Shown piece by piece: positions 6,970-16,618 of a stretch of DNA of 64,000 bases. Source of the DNA: Zetaproteobacteria bacterium CG_4_9_14_3_um_filter_54_145 (GTDB taxonomy: Bacteria > Pseudomonadota > Zetaproteobacteria > Mariprofundales > Mariprofundaceae); assembly GCA_002791575.1 (NCBI GenBank), contig PFXI01000079.1, positions 1 to 64,000 on the forward strand, given 5' to 3'. How positions within the stretch are numbered: position 1 is the first letter of the stretch; each line of letters begins with the position of its first letter. The notes beneath the pieces were generated by a model. It ran no database searches and was not told the DNA's origin. It was given only the letters and a program-made list of their open reading frames with translations. The translations under genes and the position numbers were made by a program.

Positions 6970-9810
6970 ATGGATGAAGAACTACTTGCCGAATTTCTAA
7001 CCGAGAGTAACGAGAACCTTGCCTCGATTGAAGAGCAGCTATTGGATCTTGAAGCAGACCCCGGTAATGCCGACACCGTGGATTCCATATTCCGTGTGAT
7101 CCATACGGTCAAAGGCAGCTGCGGCTTTCTTGGTCTCAAAGGGTTGGAGAAGGTGGCGCATGCAGGTGAAAACCTGCTTGGTAAAGTTCGCTCAACAAAG
7201 TTCAAGGCTGACGGTGATATTATATCACTGCTGCTGGAGAGCACCGATATGATCAAGGAGCTCATTGCCGGGATTGAAGAGAGTGGAAGCGAGCCTGTCA
7301 TTGATTCGGCTGATCTATGCATCAGGTTGGCTGCAGCTGAGCGTTTGATTGAAGGTGGCGGTGCTTCAGTGGCCAGTGAGATCACTGACGTGGTGTCTAT
7401 GGACTGGCTTGAAGGCATTGAAGAGCAAGATATAGAGATTCTGCAGCAGGCAGGCCTTTGTACACAGGCTTTGGTGCTGGCGGCCGGGTTTGAAAAACTG
7501 CGGGCTATTGAGGGGATTAAGCCGGCAGTGGCGCTGAAGGTGCTGGGGATTGCCAAGGCAAGCTCAATGGCATCAACTAAAGCAGTACCGATAGAACAGC
7601 CGCTGCCCGCCGAGGTTCAGACGCAGGCGGTAGTGGTTGCGGATGCAGTTGAAGAGCAGAAAGAGCCAGAGCAGAAAGAGTCATTGCCCGTGGTTGCAGC
7701 GGTGAATACCCAGGTTCAGCCCACGCGCAAGCCCAAGGCTGAAGGTAGTATCAGGGTTGATGTCGCTCTGCTTGATGAACTGATGAATCAGGTTGGTGAG
7801 CTGGTACTCTCCCGTAACAGGCTACTGCGTCTGGTTGAGCAGAGCACTGATACCGAATTGGTACGTACCAGCCGTGGTGTCAGTCAGATTACAAGTCGTT
7901 TGCAGGAGAAGCTACTGCATACCCGCATGCAGCCTATTTCAACATTGTGGAGTACTGTCCCTCGTTTGTTGCGGGACATTACCAAGAATCTGGGTAAAAA
8001 AATCCGGGTTGAAATGGAGGGGCAGGAGACCGAGCTGGATAGAACTATTCTGGCTGCCCTGAAAGATCCGATGACACATATTATCCGCAACTCTTGTGAT
8101 CATGGTATTGAGTCACCAGAGGTTCGTCGGGCCAAAGGTAAGCCGGAAGAGGGGAAAATATCCCTCGAGGCGCGCCAGGAGAGTGGCTTTATTGTCATCG
8201 ATATTAATGATAATGGTGGCGGCATAGACCCGAAAAAAATTCGCGACAAAGCACTGAAGATGGGCGTGATCACAGCTGAGCAGGCGACTACGATGAGTGA
8301 CAAGGCTGCACTGCAGCTGATCTTTCACGCCGGTCTCTCTACAGTGGAGAAGATCAGCAACCTCTCCGGCCGTGGTGTCGGAATGGATGTGGTTCGCTCC
8401 GAGATTGAGGGTGTTGGCGGCACTGTAGAAATCGACAGTGAACTAGGTGCGGGAACCACGTTACACATTCGCATACCACTTACACTTGCCATTATCCCGG
8501 CCATGATTGTTGCCAGCTCAGGCCAGCATTTTGCTATTCCGCAGATGGTCGTGCAGGAGCTGATCTCTATCAGTCGTAATAATGGCGACTGGGAAGATAT
8601 TGCCGGCAAACCATTTTACCGCCTGCGCGGTCGACTGTTGCCGATTATTGGTCTCAGTGAGGTGCTGAAGCAGGAAGCAAGCCAGAAAGAGATGAGTTCT
8701 TTTGTTGTCATTAATATAGCTGATCGTCAGTTCGGTATCGGTGTGGATCATATTCTGGGCGCGGAAGAGATCGTAGTTAAGCCATTGGGGTGCCATTTTA
8801 ATAACCTCGATGTGTATGGCGGCTGTAGCATCCTTGGCGATGGCATGGTTGTGCCTATCCTGGATTGCATGGGGATTACCAAGGATCTTCGCCAGGGACA
8901 GGAAGTTGCATCGGTTGTTGCTGAGCATGAAGCAGATCGGCTTTCTATTGCAGAGGAGAGCCAGTATATCCTTGTGTTTGCAGTGGGTGAGCAGTGGTAC
9001 GCTATTCCCATGGCTCTGGTTGAGCGTATTGAGGAGATTGATACGCAGGCGATTGAAAAATCGGGTCGCAGAGAGGTTGTTCAGTATCGGGGTGACGTTG
9101 TTCAGGTGGTGCGTCTCTCCGAGGTGCTGGAGATCGTGGCGGCCGAGAAGGGTGATAGTGAACCCTGTCTGATCATTGCTGATCAGGGGCGAAGGCTTTG
9201 CATACAGGTCGACAGAATCATCGATATCGTCAAGCAGAAACTGGAGATCCATCTGGAGAGCAGTGAGCCATATTTCCTGGGGACGGCAGTGATAGAAGAT
9301 CGCTCAACTGAAGTGATTGATATTTTCGAGGTGATTAAAAAGTCTGCTCCGAACTGGTTTGCCAAGAAGGGTGGCGATCGTCGTTCGCGCGTACAGAGGA
9401 TCGTTTATGTAGAAGATGCTCTCTTTTTCAGAAATCTGGTGCTGCCTGTGCTTGAAGGGCTTGGTTGTGAAATCCTTATGGCCAGAGATGGTATAGAAGC
9501 GCAGGAGATTCTTAAGCATCAGCAACCGGATCTGATTTTAACCGATATAGAAATGCCGCGTCTGGATGGATTTGCACTTGCAACATGGATCCGTGAACAG
9601 CCGAACCTGGAGAAAACACCGATCATTTCTCTGTCATCGCTGGACCCGTCCGAATTCGCTGGTCAGGCGCATCTGTTTAATGCCTGTGTGAAGAAGTTCG
9701 ACCGGGAGATACTGATCGAGCACCTTACACAGCTCCTGGGTAGGAAGAGGCCAGAGAAGCAAAATAGCTTGACCAGTGCCAGTGTGATAGATGGTCAACT
9801 GGTAGATTAG
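6970..9810 (+). CDS. cheA: hybrid chemotaxis histidine kinase CheA with C-terminal receiver
   Basis: 946 residues from the ATG at 6970, chosen because MDEELLAEFL is the usual CheA beginning. P1 HPt domain 1-120 has H45 in HTVKGS. Where P2 is expected (about 140-200) there is a segment with a helix-hairpin-helix look (LRAIEGIKPAVALKVLG). Dimerisation helices begin near 260. The ATPase domain has RNSCDHGIE, DNGGGIDP and GRGVGMDVV. Two CheW/P5-like domains follow (about 500-640 and 660-800). A receiver (about 811-930) with D859 in LILTDIEMP ends the protein. CheA phosphorylates CheY and CheB in response to receptors. The attached receiver may compete for phosphate. Confidence 0.93.
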   Translation: MDEELLAEFLTESNENLASIEEQLLDLEADPGNADTVDSIFRVIHTVKGSCGFLGLKGLEKVAHAGENLLGKVRSTKFKADGDIISLLLESTDMIKELIAGIEESGSEPVIDSADLCIRLAAAERLIEGGGASVASEITDVVSMDWLEGIEEQDIEILQQAGLCTQALVLAAGFEKLRAIEGIKPAVALKVLGIAKASSMASTKAVPIEQPLPAEVQTQAVVVADAVEEQKEPEQKESLPVVAAVNTQVQPTRKPKAEGSIRVDVALLDELMNQVGELVLSRNRLLRLVEQSTDTELVRTSRGVSQITSRLQEKLLHTRMQPISTLWSTVPRLLRDITKNLGKKIRVEMEGQETELDRTILAALKDPMTHIIRNSCDHGIESPEVRRAKGKPEEGKISLEARQESGFIVIDINDNGGGIDPKKIRDKALKMGVITAEQATTMSDKAALQLIFHAGLSTVEKISNLSGRGVGMDVVRSEIEGVGGTVEIDSELGAGTTLHIRIPLTLAIIPAMIVASSGQHFAIPQMVVQELISISRNNGDWEDIAGKPFYRLRGRLLPIIGLSEVLKQEASQKEMSSFVVINIADRQFGIGVDHILGAEEIVVKPLGCHFNNLDVYGGCSILGDGMVVPILDCMGITKDLRQGQEVASVVAEHEADRLSIAEESQYILVFAVGEQWYAIPMALVERIEEIDTQAIEKSGRREVVQYRGDVVQVVRLSEVLEIVAAEKGDSEPCLIIADQGRRLCIQVDRIIDIVKQKLEIHLESSEPYFLGTAVIEDRSTEVIDIFEVIKKSAPNWFAKKGGDRRSRVQRIVYVEDALFFRNLVLPVLEGLGCEILMARDGIEAQEILKHQQPDLILTDIEMPRLDGFALATWIREQPNLEKTPIISLSSLDPSEFAGQAHLFNACVKKFDREILIEHLTQLLGRKRPEKQNSLTSASVIDGQLVD

Positions 9811-9820
9811 GGGGCGTAAT

Positions 9821-10270
9821 ATGAATGGTGAACCGATAACGCAATCACGTTTGCTGACATGTATAGTGGCCGGGCAGTGGCTTGCACTGCCTGTGGATCA
9901 GCTGTCGGAAGTAGTGGTGCCACAGGTGCGTACCAAGGTTCCGCTATCGACAGCTTCGGTAAACGGCCTGATTAATCTGCGTGGCAAGATCCTTACTGAA
10001 CTGGATATGCTAAGGATTCTGGATCTGCCAGCCAGGGAAGATGAAAGCCGGTATCGTACCATCATTGTTGAGAGTGATGAGGGTGAAAACTTCGGGCTGA
10101 CAGTGGATAGTGTAGGCGAGGTGATAGATATACAGGCCGGTGCTTATGAGCCAACTCCGGATACGCTGGATGCAAGGTGGAAAAGCGTGTGTCACGGTGT
10201 TCTTAAGCAGGACAAACGTATACTGGTTATGCTGGATGTTGAGAAAGTTATAGCGATGAGTATGCCGTGA
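9821..10270 (+). CDS. cheW: chemotaxis coupling protein CheW
   Basis: 149 residues forming one CheW domain: LLTCIVAGQWLALPVDQLSEVV opens the fold and NGLINLRGKI is the conserved loop that docks on receptors and on CheA P5. It bridges the two MCPs of this locus to CheA. A GGGG-containing ribosome site lies before the ATG, and the stop overlaps a possible GTG start of the next gene. Nothing unusual in length. Confidence 0.93.
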   Translation: MNGEPITQSRLLTCIVAGQWLALPVDQLSEVVVPQVRTKVPLSTASVNGLINLRGKILTELDMLRILDLPAREDESRYRTIIVESDEGENFGLTVDSVGEVIDIQAGAYEPTPDTLDARWKSVCHGVLKQDKRILVMLDVEKVIAMSMP

Positions 10271-10299
10271 CTGGTTTGAATGCGGCTATGGAGGCGTGT

Positions 10300-10683
10300 A
10301 TGTTGGGCGAAGTACTTGTTATTGATGATGCAAAGGTCGTGCGTACCTCTCTGGGGCGAATCATGCGCAGGTGTGGTTACGCTCTGCTCGAGGCAGAAAA
10401 TGGTGAGCTTGGTTTGCAGCTGTTGGCCTTGCATCCGGAGGTGCGGGTAGTTTTTCTGGATATCAATATGCCAGTAATGGATGGCATGACCTTTCTTGAG
10501 CAAATTAAATCCCGCTTTGCCGACAGAGAGTTGCCGCCTGTGATTATTGTTTCGACAGAAACTGAAATGAAATCCATCCTCAAGGCGCTGGCACTGGGTG
10601 CCAGTGAATATGTCATGAAACCATTTGATGAGAGTATTATCAAAAGCAAGCTTGATATCGTAGGGATTGGATACAATACATGA
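10300..10683 (+). CDS. second CheY-like receiver
   Basis: A 127-residue stand-alone receiver with D9/D10, phosphoacceptor D54 (VFLDINMP), STET at the Thr/Ser switch and VMKPF with the conserved Lys. I chose the ATG at 10300 because GGAGG lies five bases upstream; a GTG at 10267 overlapping the cheW stop is the alternative and would add 11 residues. It overlaps cheB by four bases. Being between cheW and cheB, it is probably an accessory CheY, such as a phosphate sink or the direct motor ligand. Confidence 0.88.
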   Translation: MLGEVLVIDDAKVVRTSLGRIMRRCGYALLEAENGELGLQLLALHPEVRVVFLDINMPVMDGMTFLEQIKSRFADRELPPVIIVSTETEMKSILKALALGASEYVMKPFDESIIKSKLDIVGIGYNT

Positions 10684-11741
10684 TCAGAGTGCTGGTCGTC
10701 GATGATTCCGGTGTCTATCGCATGCTTCTGAGCAAGGCTTTGAAAGAGTACCAGGATATCGAAGTTGTCGGGGCCGCTGTAGACGGGCAGGAGGCTGTGG
10801 AGTTGATTCCCAAGCTTAAGCCCGACGTAATCACGCTGGACATGAATATGCCGCGTATGAACGGTATGGAGACGCTGGCTGTGCTGGCAGTGAAGTATCC
10901 GGATATACAGGTGATCGTTGTAGCCGCTGAAACAAGAAACGATGCCGAGCGAGTTGTGCTGGTGTTAGAGGCAGGGGCCTTTGATATGGTGCTTAAGCCG
11001 AAAGCAACTGATGCGACGCCGATGCAGACTTTGCGGGAAGGCTTATACCCGAAACTGAAAGCCGCAGCGGAACGAAAGAGTGGCCTGAAACAGCAAAGAA
11101 CAGTGCCGCCGCGACCGGCAACGGTTGCAACGCCCGGCAGGGTGAGGGGAGTGTTTACCCCGGATATTGTAGCTATCGGCTCGAGTACCGGTGGGCCCGC
11201 CGCACTACGCGAGGTGATTGCGGCACTTCCTGCCAATTTCCCAGTACCGGTCATTGTGGTCCAGCATATGCCCAAGCTGTTTATTGAATCACTTGCCAGC
11301 AGGCTGGATCGGGATTGTCCTGTTCGTTGCCTTGTTGCACAGGAGCAGATGAAGCTGGAAGCCGGACATGTCTATTTTAACCCCGGTGAGATTCATATGG
11401 ATGTGGTCAGGGCAGCTGGCGGCGGGCTAACTGTTCGCTTTAATGATGGAGCGCCAGAGCACCACTGTAAACCTGCAGTTGATGTGGCACTTCGATCCCT
11501 GCACCGCCTGGCGCCGACAATACGTACGCTGGTTGTGATACTAACCGGTATGGGAGCCGATGGTGCTGCCGGCGCCAAGATGCTCTCTGATGTTCATGCA
11601 CGAGTCATTGCGCAGGATCAACAGAGCAGTGTGGTTTGGGGAATGCCCGGCCAGACCGTGAAGCTGGGGGCGGCAGATGAGGTGTTGCCACTTGCAGAGA
11701 TTGGTCCTGCCATTGCCTGCATTGGCAGAGGTATGGCCTGA
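10680..11741 (+). CDS. cheB: protein-glutamate methylesterase CheB
   Basis: 353 residues. The N-terminal receiver (1-120) contains VVDDSG and ITLDMNMP. A Pro-rich linker leads to the methylesterase domain, whose catalytic triad is visible as Ser169 in GSSTGGP, His in VVQHMP and Asp in TGMGADG. Phosphorylated CheB removes methyl groups from (and can deamidate) MCP glutamates, giving adaptation opposite to CheR. The start overlaps the previous gene (ATGA) and the stop overlaps cheR (TGATG). Confidence 0.95.
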   Translation: MIRVLVVDDSGVYRMLLSKALKEYQDIEVVGAAVDGQEAVELIPKLKPDVITLDMNMPRMNGMETLAVLAVKYPDIQVIVVAAETRNDAERVVLVLEAGAFDMVLKPKATDATPMQTLREGLYPKLKAAAERKSGLKQQRTVPPRPATVATPGRVRGVFTPDIVAIGSSTGGPAALREVIAALPANFPVPVIVVQHMPKLFIESLASRLDRDCPVRCLVAQEQMKLEAGHVYFNPGEIHMDVVRAAGGGLTVRFNDGAPEHHCKPAVDVALRSLHRLAPTIRTLVVILTGMGADGAAGAKMLSDVHARVIAQDQQSSVVWGMPGQTVKLGAADEVLPLAEIGPAIACIGRGMA

Positions 11742-12583
11742 TGCCTGTCACTAGCGCCCATTTCATCTACCTTTCGGATTTTTTGAGGAAAGAGAGCGGC
11801 ATTTCATTGAATGAAAGCAAACTCTATCTGATTCGTACACGATTGCTGCCGTTGGTAAAAGACCACGGCTTTGAAAGCCTGAATACCTTGATTGATGCAA
11901 TCAAGAGAAACGAACGGGGAGAGCTGGCGCGGTTGGTTATTGATAAAATGACGACCAATGAAACCCTGTTCTTTCGTGATGCATATCCGTTTGAGGTACT
12001 GAAAAAACACCTGTTTCCAAAGCTGCTGCAGCAAAAACAGTCGTTCGCGAAAATAAAGATCTGGTCTGCTGCGTCGTCTACCGGGCAGGAAGCTACCTCA
12101 ATTGCGATTAGCGCCATGAACCAGATTCCGAACGCTGCGAACCGGGTTAAAATTATTGGCACAGACCTTTCTCCTGAGGCAATTCGATATGCCAAGGCCG
12201 CAACGTATAAGCAGATGGAAGTGCAGCGTGGGTTGCCGATTCAGGATCTGGTTAAATACTTTAAGCAGGTTGATGAACATGCATGGCAGGTCAATGATGC
12301 GTTAAGATCAATGATTCATTTTCAGGAGGCAAACCTGATTGCGCCAACACTGATTGGAACCCTGCGGCACTATTCGCCATTTGATATTGTTTTTTGCCGC
12401 AATGTGCTGATCTATTTTGATGTTGAACAGCGCAAAGAGGTGATTGACCAGATTGCCCAGTTGACAGATATAGGTGGTTATCTATTTACCGGTGCGGGCG
12501 AAATGGTTGAAGGAAAAAAATCAAAATGGGAAACGGTTCGTCTTGAAAACAGGCCAGTCTGGCGACTGGTCTCACGTAATTGA
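11741..12583 (+). CDS. cheR: chemotaxis protein methyltransferase CheR
   Basis: 280 residues. A helical N-terminal domain (1-70) precedes a SAM-binding fold with [24 protein letters not shown] and [14 protein letters not shown], all hallmarks of CheR. It methylates receptor glutamates with S-adenosylmethionine and pairs with CheB one base upstream. No C-terminal pentapeptide-binding extension is evident. An MCP gene starts 16 bases downstream. Confidence 0.95.
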   Translation: MPVTSAHFIYLSDFLRKESGISLNESKLYLIRTRLLPLVKDHGFESLNTLIDAIKRNERGELARLVIDKMTTNETLFFRDAYPFEVLKKHLFPKLLQQKQSFAKIKIWSAASSTGQEATSIAISAMNQIPNAANRVKIIGTDLSPEAIRYAKAATYKQMEVQRGLPIQDLVKYFKQVDEHAWQVNDALRSMIHFQEANLIAPTLIGTLRHYSPFDIVFCRNVLIYFDVEQRKEVIDQIAQLTDIGGYLFTGAGEMVEGKKSKWETVRLENRPVWRLVSRN

Positions 12584-12599
12584 TACAGAGGAGTGGGTT

Positions 12600-13907
12600 A
12601 TGAGTAGTGATGGGATGATCAGCAGTACGCTGGAGAAGTTTGCCTCAGGAGACTTTACTGCACGGGTGGGCGGTAAGGATGCTATGGCAGTGACAGTCGA
12701 CCGATTGGGTGCATCGCTGGAGAAGATGGTTGAGGACCTGATGGAGAGCCAGGCCAGAAACTGCATGAATATCTTTGAGGTGGTTGCGACGATGAGCCGC
12801 ATGTCCGATGGCGTGGGCAATATGAATGATCGTATGCTCTCGATGGCGGCGGCTACCGAAGAGCTGGCGGCGACCAACGAGCAGATTGCCTGTAGTTCGG
12901 ATGAGGCGGTTGCACTGGCCTCACAGGCTGTTGAGGCAGCAAATATGGGCTCTTCATCGGTTGAAAGTGCGCTGGGAGTGCTCAGTGAGATGGCCACTCG
13001 GGCCCGCGCGGCGATGGGTGATGTGGAGACGTTGGTACAATTTTCAGGTGATATTGGCGCCATTGTTGCATCCATCCAGCGTATTGCCGGCCAGACCAAT
13101 ATGCTGGCCCTGAATGCAACCATTGAGGCTGCCCGGGCGGGTGATGCAGGCAAAGGCTTTGCCGTGGTGGCTGGTGAAGTGAAGGCGCTTTCCCAGCAGA
13201 CAGCCAAGGCCGCCAGTGAAATCAGCCAGAAAATTGCGCAGTTGCAGGGCGAAATCGACAGCGTAGTGACGCTATTCAGTGAAAATGTAGAGCGCGCGGA
13301 GCGCGGCGGTGCGGCGGCTGAAGATGCGGGACGTAGCATGATGGATGTGATTACAGCCTTCAGTACCGTTTCCGAGCAGGTAAGTCATATCAAAATGGCG
13401 GCCTCTGATCAGGGCGAAGCATCACGTGAGATAGCCAGACGAACGCATGAGGTCTCAGAACTGGTCACGCATGAGAACGATGAAATTAGTCATACCTCAG
13501 ACCAGATGCGTGAACTCGAAGGCGGCATCCGGGGTCAACTCGAAAGCCTGGCGAAAAACAGGGTTGGCAAAGGTGTACTTAGCCTCGCAAAAACCGACCA
13601 CATGCTGTGGAAGAAACGGCTGGTGGATATGATGCTGGGAAATGAGCATATATCGTCGTCAGATGTAACCGATCACCGCAATTGCAGACTGGGTAAATGG
13701 TACTATGCTGAAGGCGGAAGCAGCTATGGTCAGGAGTCGGCATTTGCCGCGCTGGAGAAACCACATGCCGAGGTACACAGGTTAGCACGGGAAGTGGTGG
13801 ATCGTTTCAATAAGGGTGATAAACGTGGCGCAAGTGAGGCGCTGGACAAGATCAATGCCCCATCCAGTGAAGTGGTTCAGCTACTCGGTCGATTGCAGGC
13901 CAAGTAG
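12600..13907 (+). CDS. cytoplasmic chemoreceptor with C-terminal zinc-binding CZB domain
   Basis: 435 residues from the ATG at 12600 (AGAGGAG upstream; an upstream in-frame start would lie inside cheR). No membrane helix is present. The signalling tip reads [20 protein letters not shown]. The last 100 residues form a CZB domain: an early His (DHMLW), the signature CRLGKWYY with its Cys, and two later His (PHAEVHR) are the expected Zn ligands. Family members sense zinc or hypochlorous acid through this site. Being soluble, it would report cytoplasmic conditions. It is the last gene of the che operon. Confidence 0.92.
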   Translation: MSSDGMISSTLEKFASGDFTARVGGKDAMAVTVDRLGASLEKMVEDLMESQARNCMNIFEVVATMSRMSDGVGNMNDRMLSMAAATEELAATNEQIACSSDEAVALASQAVEAANMGSSSVESALGVLSEMATRARAAMGDVETLVQFSGDIGAIVASIQRIAGQTNMLALNATIEAARAGDAGKGFAVVAGEVKALSQQTAKAASEISQKIAQLQGEIDSVVTLFSENVERAERGGAAAEDAGRSMMDVITAFSTVSEQVSHIKMAASDQGEASREIARRTHEVSELVTHENDEISHTSDQMRELEGGIRGQLESLAKNRVGKGVLSLAKTDHMLWKKRLVDMMLGNEHISSSDVTDHRNCRLGKWYYAEGGSSYGQESAFAALEKPHAEVHRLAREVVDRFNKGDKRGASEALDKINAPSSEVVQLLGRLQAK

Positions 13908-14020
13908 CCGGTTGGCTTCGCGCTGCGGAATGGTGCGCGGGTGGTCGATGATGTTGCGGAGCTTAACGGTGCTGATGTGTATAGCCGCGTAATCTGGCCA
14001 AATCGGTGAGCGTCGAGTAG

Positions 14021-15108
14021 CTATTGCCGCTTCAGTTTGACCGTAATCTTCAGCGGCTCCGGGCTGGTGGTGGTGATGGTGAGCGATTCGTAGCGGACGA
14101 CCTTGTATGACTCGCGTGCGATAACGAAGCTGTAGCTCTTGCCGTTTAGCAGGCTCGGATGAAGCGCCACCATACCGGATGCATCCGAGATGCCGTGAGA
14201 GGCTACGAACCGTTTGTCGAAGCCGGCGCTTATCCACTGCGCCGTACTGATTCCCGGCTGCAGAACTGAAAATGCAGCACCCGCCACCGGTGTGCCGGTA
14301 GCCTGATCGTAAACCATCGCATAGACGATATGTGTTGATGCCGCTGTCTGCGAGGGGGAATGTTGCTGGCTGCTTTTGTTCTGCGCAGGTGTATTTTTGA
14401 TGCTCGCCGCCGGCTTCTCTATGCCATGGTCGAAATATTCCGCGACCTTTTTCAGCACTTTGCCACAAGTGCCGCTACGATACAGCTTGTGAATATCCTC
14501 AAAGCGAATGCGAATGCCGGCCCAGCTCTCCAGTTGCCCCGTTTCCGGAATAAACGTCTTTTCTGCCGATTGCAGGTTGGCTTGCAGATTACGGTAAATA
14601 TTCAAGGTCTCTTCTGCTGTGCGAACGCCGCCCATTGCCTGCTGCTCTGTGAGCTTCCATAGCCGGAGTATTCCTGTGACCCTGTCCAGATAATCGGTAT
14701 TGCGCTCTGACCGCGGATTGCTGTTGGGCAGCTTAACATTGTGAACCCATTCGATCTGGTGTGTAGCTTCATGATACAGTGATTGCATCTCACTCCTGCC
14801 AAGCGGGTGTAGTTTTGGATCGGCGGGCATGTCGAAGCTGATATGTAACTCGCTGGGGGGCGCTATACCACCAGTGCTCGAAAGTCTGCAGGTGGGCGAT
14901 GGCTTTTTTGCTAATGGCCTTGCTGTCGGATATAGGTCTCCACAGCATCAGCAACATCACCTACCTTGCTGCGGCCTTTGTTCGGTGCCGTGAGCCAGCC
15001 TTTGTGCAAATAGACCAGATCTTGTGGCTCAAGATAGCTGGCTGTGCTGCGATCACCTTCATAGCGTTTGACCCCCTGCATCGAAGTGTTTCGGCCCGAT
15101 TCGTCCAT
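14021..15108 (-). pseudogene. frameshifted putative HEATH metalloprotease-like gene
   Basis: Three reading frames on this strand seem to be pieces of one protein. Frame A runs from the ATG at 15108 to a stop at 14911. A second frame then carries KKAIAHLQTFEHWWYSAP down to a run of six C (14855-14860). The third runs to 14021. The last part contains LYHEATHQIEW, an HExxH zinc-protease-type motif, and ends in a carboxypeptidase-regulatory-like beta domain (ATGTPVAGAAFSVL). No single start yields the whole product, and the ATG at 14830 lacks a ribosome site, so decay or sequencing error at homopolymers is likely. Family and function are not identified. It lies convergent to the che operon. Confidence 0.45.
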
Positions 15109-15421
15109 TATAGTCTGTTTTCTCTCTTTTTTAGGGCGTACAGGAGCAGCGGTTCGTCCGGGCTGCCTGAACTCATGCAGAGGAGTCGTCCGGTGAGTCG
15201 TCAGGGTGCGCATGCAGATGACAGGAGTCATGCATGATTAGGCCGTTTGCAGAAGCTGGTGCGTGTGGCTACCTGTGCGAATATGACAGGATGATGTGCT
15301 CCGGATGTGGTTTGGAGGATGTGAAGTGGTACAATACGGCAAAATGGCTGGTCAGAGCGCTGGGTTCTTTCGCGCGATGGACTTCAGACAGGTCATTACG
15401 GTTTGATCGAGGTTTGACTCA
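15109..15421. other. intergenic region before ackA
   Basis: About 310 bases between the decayed gene and ackA. I see no convincing gene. A TACAAT at 15330-15335 resembles a -10 box for ackA, but no matching -35 stands at the right distance. The 63-codon frame at 15234-15425 reads into ackA out of frame and has no recognisable content. Confidence 0.4.
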
Positions 15422-16618
15422 ATGATTCTGATCATCAATAGCGGCAGTTCTTCTATCAAGATGGCTTTGATTGATATGCCATCAGAGAAGCTCTTTGCCG
15501 AGGGGATGGCGGAGCGACTGGGCGAGCCGGGAGCGGCACTGGGCTGGCATGTCGCAGGCGAAACGCACCACGTTGATCTGCAGGCTGCCGAGCATCTTAC
15601 GGCCATGGAGCAGATGCTGGCAGCTCTTTTTTGTCGCATGGATAAAGAGCGTATTGTCGCAGTCGGGCACAGGGTCGTCCACGGTGGTGAGCGCTTTATT
15701 GCACCGACCCTGCTGGATGATTCGGTCATTGCAGGTATTGAAGCACTGTCGCATCTAGCACCACTGCATAATCCGGCCAATCTGCTTGGTATTCGCGCGG
15801 CAATAGGGGACTTGCCGAGCATTCCGCATGTTGCTGTATTCGATACCGCCTTTCATCATGCCATGCCACTGCACGCCAGTCTGTATGCCGTGCCCTACCA
15901 CTGGTATAGCGAATACGGCGTGCGCCGCTATGGCTTCCACGGAACCAGTCATCACTATGTTGGTCTTGAAGCCGCGGCCGTTCTGGGACGCGCATTTACT
16001 GATCTGCGGCTACTGACTGCGCATCTCGGCAACGGTTGCAGCGCGACAGCCATTGCCGGTGGCATAAGTGTGGATACTTCCATGGGCATGACGCCGCTGG
16101 AGGGGCTGGTGATGGGCACGCGCAGCGGTGATGTGGATCCGGGCCTGCATGACTTTATTGCCAGAGAGAGCGGTCAATCGCTGGCAGAGATTACCAGTGT
16201 ACTGAATCGACAATCGGGGCTGCTGGGGCTCTCCGGCCGCAGCAATGATATGCGGGAGCTGCTTGCTGCCGCCGATGAGGGTGATGAACGGGCTGCTCTG
16301 GCCGTTGATATGTTCTGCTATCGCTTGGCGAAATCACTGGCCGGCCTTGCCGTCGCACTGGGCCATATTGATGCCATCGTGTTTACCGGCGGAATCGGTG
16401 AGCATGCGGCTGTGATCCGGGCGAAAACGGTTGCGCAACTGGCCATGCTGGGCGCGGATCTGGATAGCACGCGCAATAACAACCACGGACGGGATTCGCA
16501 GGGCTATATCAGCAGCAGCGACGGGGCCTTGCCGGTTCTGGTGATTGCAACGAACGAGGAAAAGATGATTGCACGTTATGTGTCTGATATTACCAGCAGA
16601 GAGGAGAAGAACCGATGA
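15422..16618 (+). CDS. ackA: acetate kinase
   Basis: 398 residues, normal for the family. It interconverts acetyl phosphate + ADP with acetate + ATP. Conserved parts seen: INSGSSSIK (N6, K13), GHRVVHGG, FDTAFH, YGFHGTSH, HLGNGCS with DTSMGMTPLEGLMGTRSGD-like sequence, and FTGGIGEH near the end. GAGG lies nine bases before the ATG. Its stop overlaps the start of pta by four bases, so the two form the acetate/acetyl-CoA module. Acetyl phosphate made here could also phosphorylate response regulators, a known link to motility in other bacteria. Confidence 0.96.
   Translation: MILIINSGSSSIKMALIDMPSEKLFAEGMAERLGEPGAALGWHVAGETHHVDLQAAEHLTAMEQMLAALFCRMDKERIVAVGHRVVHGGERFIAPTLLDDSVIAGIEALSHLAPLHNPANLLGIRAAIGDLPSIPHVAVFDTAFHHAMPLHASLYAVPYHWYSEYGVRRYGFHGTSHHYVGLEAAAVLGRAFTDLRLLTAHLGNGCSATAIAGGISVDTSMGMTPLEGLVMGTRSGDVDPGLHDFIARESGQSLAEITSVLNRQSGLLGLSGRSNDMRELLAAADEGDERAALAVDMFCYRLAKSLAGLAVALGHIDAIVFTGGIGEHAAVIRAKTVAQLAMLGADLDSTRNNNHGRDSQGYISSSDGALPVLVIATNEEKMIARYVSDITSREEKNR

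Noticed and set aside
8518-9252. 244-codon frame antisense to cheA
   Set aside because: Shadow of the well-conserved cheA frame. Similar long antisense frames lie opposite pta (16702-17703, 17719-18612), pilS (22920-23957) and hisS (62839-63969) because of codon bias.
13881-14468. 195-codon minus-strand frame containing [22 protein letters not shown]
   Set aside because: It overlaps the end of the CZB receptor and runs out of frame through the decayed metalloprotease gene. A fragment could be a remnant, but nothing supports an intact gene.
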